Assembly (NCBI RefSeq): GCF_018256155.1
Contig: NZ_JAERLY010000023.1
Coordinates: 1-34,532 of the forward strand
Length of the DNA stretch: 34,532 bases
Reading direction: 5' to 3'
Source of the DNA: Gluconobacter sp. Dm-62
GTDB taxonomy: Bacteria; Pseudomonadota; Alphaproteobacteria; Acetobacterales; Acetobacteraceae
Position numbers and translations under genes: made by a program. Under the pieces are notes generated by a model. It worked only from the letters and a program-made list of their open reading frames with translations, did not search any database and was not told the DNA's origin. Shown here in pieces: positions 33,286 to 34,532 of the stretch. Positions within the stretch are counted from its first letter, which is position 1. Every line of letters starts with the position of its first letter.

Positions 33286-33597
33286 ATGGGTAAGGTTACG
33301 CGGAAACGGTATGCGGCAGAGTTCAAGTCACGGGTTGCGCTGGAGGCGATCCGTGGGGAACTGACGCTGGCGGAACTGGCTTCGAAACATGGCGTGCATC
33401 AGACGATGATCGCCCAATGGAAACGGCAGGCGATCGAGGGCATGGCAAGCCTTTTTTCTGGTAAGTCAGTAACGGAACCTTCAGTCAGCCCTGCTGATGT
33501 AGAGAAACTGCACGCCAAGATCGGCCAGTTGCTGGTGGAACGGGATTTTTTGCGGGATGCCTCTGCTCGGTTGGGCGTGATCAGAGGCGGCAGATGA
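33286..33597 (+). CDS. IS3-family OrfA (DNA-binding transposase subunit)
   Basis: A 103-residue protein with the HTH_Tnp_1 domain: RKRYAAEFKSRVALEAIRGELTLAELASKHGVHQTMIAQWKRQAIEG. A leucine-zipper-like helix follows toward the C-terminus (VEKLHAKIGQLLVERDFL) for multimerisation. It binds element ends and, fused to OrfB by frameshifting, makes the active transposase. It ends with an ATGA overlap with OrfB. A TTTTTTG heptamer lies at 33546-33552 in the right phase for -1 slippage. Confidence 0.95.
   Translation: MGKVTRKRYAAEFKSRVALEAIRGELTLAELASKHGVHQTMIAQWKRQAIEGMASLFSGKSVTEPSVSPADVEKLHAKIGQLLVERDFLRDASARLGVIRGGR
33546..33552 (+). other. Slippery heptamer for -1 programmed frameshifting
   Basis: T-TTT-TTG lies in OrfA phase (codons GAT TTT TTG). 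From it the -1 frame is open without a stop through 33594 and into OrfB, so slippage would give one OrfAB protein of about 380 residues, as in other IS3-family elements. Termination-reinitiation at the ATGA overlap is a second route to OrfB. Confidence 0.65.
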
Positions 33598-34472
33598 TTG
33601 ACCCGAAGAGAGCATGCCTGCCGATAATCCGGCAATGCACGCTGCTGCAACTCAACCGGTCGGGCGTTTACTATCGGCCTGTGCCACAGAGCGAGGCCAA
33701 TCTGGAGCTGATGCGGCTGATCGACGCCCAGTTCCTGGAAACGCCCTATTATGGCTCACGGCAGATGACATGGCATCTGCGCCGCCTGGGACATGAAGTG
33801 GGCCGCAAGCGGGTCCGGCGGATCATGGCGATCATGGGCCTGCGGGCGATCTACCAGAAGCCGCGCACGACCGTGCCTCATCCGGAGCATCGGAAATATC
33901 CATATCTGCTGCGGGATCTGGTCATCAATCGGCCTGACCAGGTCTGGTGTTCCGATATCACATATATTCCCATGAAACGGGGATTTCTCTATCTCGTGGC
34001 GATCATGGACTGGTTCACGCGCAAGGTCCTGTCCTGGCGTCTATCGAACACGATGGACGTGGAGTTCTGTATCGAGGCGCTACAGGATGCCCTCATGCGT
34101 TATGGCGCCCCGGACATTTTCAATACTGACCAGGGGTCGCAATTTACGACACCCCGTTTCAGCGGGATACTGGAAGAGCGTCAGATCCGCATCAGCATGG
34201 ATGGGCGCGGTCGCTGGCTGGACAACGTGTTTATCGAGCGTCTGTGGCGGTCGCTGAAATATGAATGCGTCTACCTGCACGCGTTCGAGACCGGATCAGA
34301 GCTGAGGGCCGGGCTTGGCAGATGGATCGCCCATTATAACGAAAGGCGTCCGCATATGGCGCTGGCTGGACGTACGCCCGATGAGGCGTATCATGACGTG
34401 CCGACATCATCTGGTCCGGGGTTAACCCCGGACCAGATGGCCAACAGCAACGCTGTCAGAAGGGCGGCATAA
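33594..34472 (+). CDS. IS3-family OrfB (DDE transposase catalytic subunit)
   Basis: A 292-residue rve-type integrase-core protein. An N-terminal HTH_21 region (LMRLIDAQFLETPYYGSRQMTWHLRRLGHEVGRKRVRRIMAIMGLRAIYQKP) is followed by the catalytic triad: Asp in WCSDITYIP, Asp in NTDQGSQFTT, and Glu in DNVFIERLWRSLKYE with the usual Lys seven residues later. It ends with HYNERRPHMALAGRTPDEAY, typical of the family. It appears intact, so the element may be active. Confidence 0.96.
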   Translation: MIDPKRACLPIIRQCTLLQLNRSGVYYRPVPQSEANLELMRLIDAQFLETPYYGSRQMTWHLRRLGHEVGRKRVRRIMAIMGLRAIYQKPRTTVPHPEHRKYPYLLRDLVINRPDQVWCSDITYIPMKRGFLYLVAIMDWFTRKVLSWRLSNTMDVEFCIEALQDALMRYGAPDIFNTDQGSQFTTPRFSGILEERQIRISMDGRGRWLDNVFIERLWRSLKYECVYLHAFETGSELRAGLGRWIAHYNERRPHMALAGRTPDEAYHDVPTSSGPGLTPDQMANSNAVRRAA

Positions 34473-34532
34473 CGACAACCGGGTATAGCTTATCAAGCCC
34501 GCAAAACTGTCCGAACGGACGGGACCACCTCA

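Larger units (their letters stand above)
33221..34531 (+). mobile_element. Complete IS3-family insertion sequence
   Basis: A 1311-base element with imperfect 25-base terminal inverted repeats (33221-33245 and 34507-34531; 20 of 25 positions match, the first 11, GAGGTGGTCCC, are identical). It encodes OrfA and OrfB in -1 relative frame. The window ends one base beyond, so a target duplication cannot be checked. Its left 76 bases are present again, inverted and identical, at 1-76. Confidence 0.93.

Noticed and set aside
1-34532. CRISPR arrays, tRNA or rRNA genes, phage integrase or replication origin
   Set aside because: No regularly spaced repeats, no cloverleaf or rRNA-like sequence and no integrase or replication gene were seen.

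Overview
The window looks like accessory DNA of an alphaproteobacterium with moderate-to-high GC, most plausibly an acetic acid bacterium (Acetobacteraceae). That is an inference from protein style, the Zur-box type and the IS load; no rRNA, tRNA or species marker is present. It is bounded by two copies, in opposite orientation, of one IS3-family element. The first 76 bases are the reverse complement of the left end of the complete element at 33221-34531, so everything between sits inside a large IS-flanked segment.

Left part (227-10019): an exported S46 dipeptidyl-peptidase, then a zinc-starvation cassette. From one near-perfect Zur-type palindrome (5839-5856) two operons diverge. Leftward are a DUF1826 protein, a Fur/Zur-family regulator and a second-type threonyl-tRNA synthetase. 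Rightward are GTP cyclohydrolase I, phosphoribosyl-AMP cyclohydrolase, a COG0523 (CobW/ZNG1-like) metallochaperone GTPase, a class III alcohol dehydrogenase and a gamma-class carbonic anhydrase. These are stand-ins for housekeeping zinc enzymes. Two have visibly lost zinc ligands: HisI has Asp for its first zinc Cys, and the dehydrogenase has lost two of four structural-zinc Cys. A second Zur-like palindrome (2455-2472) lies upstream of the S46 peptidase.

Middle (10091-14107): a MOSC-domain gene followed by the eroded remains of a flavin/[2Fe-2S] reductase, an IS110-family transposase remnant, and a TetR - NmrA-like reductase - ferredoxin operon behind a perfect TetR-type operator.

Centre-right (14131-28722): a run of small regulator-plus-enzyme modules. 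They are LysR with a metallo-beta-lactamase-fold enzyme and alpha/beta hydrolase; a GlxA-like AraC regulator with an NTF2-like protein; TetR with an SDR-SRPBCC-aldo/keto reductase operon and a divergent MFS pump; Rrf2 with a divergent thioredoxin-reductase-like flavoprotein; LysR with a divergent glutathione transferase-VOC pair; and a nitroreductase-MFS pair. Together they suggest detoxification and redox or electrophile stress. Many genes within a module overlap by ATGA, which indicates translational coupling.

Right end (28745-34532): an IS5-family transposase remnant; a co-directional MocR-type regulator - ABM monooxygenase - Tm-1-like protein - PEP-hydrolase-family TIM-barrel cluster whose probable operator overlaps the 3' end of the regulator gene; and the complete IS3-family element with two ORFs and an in-frame slippery heptamer.
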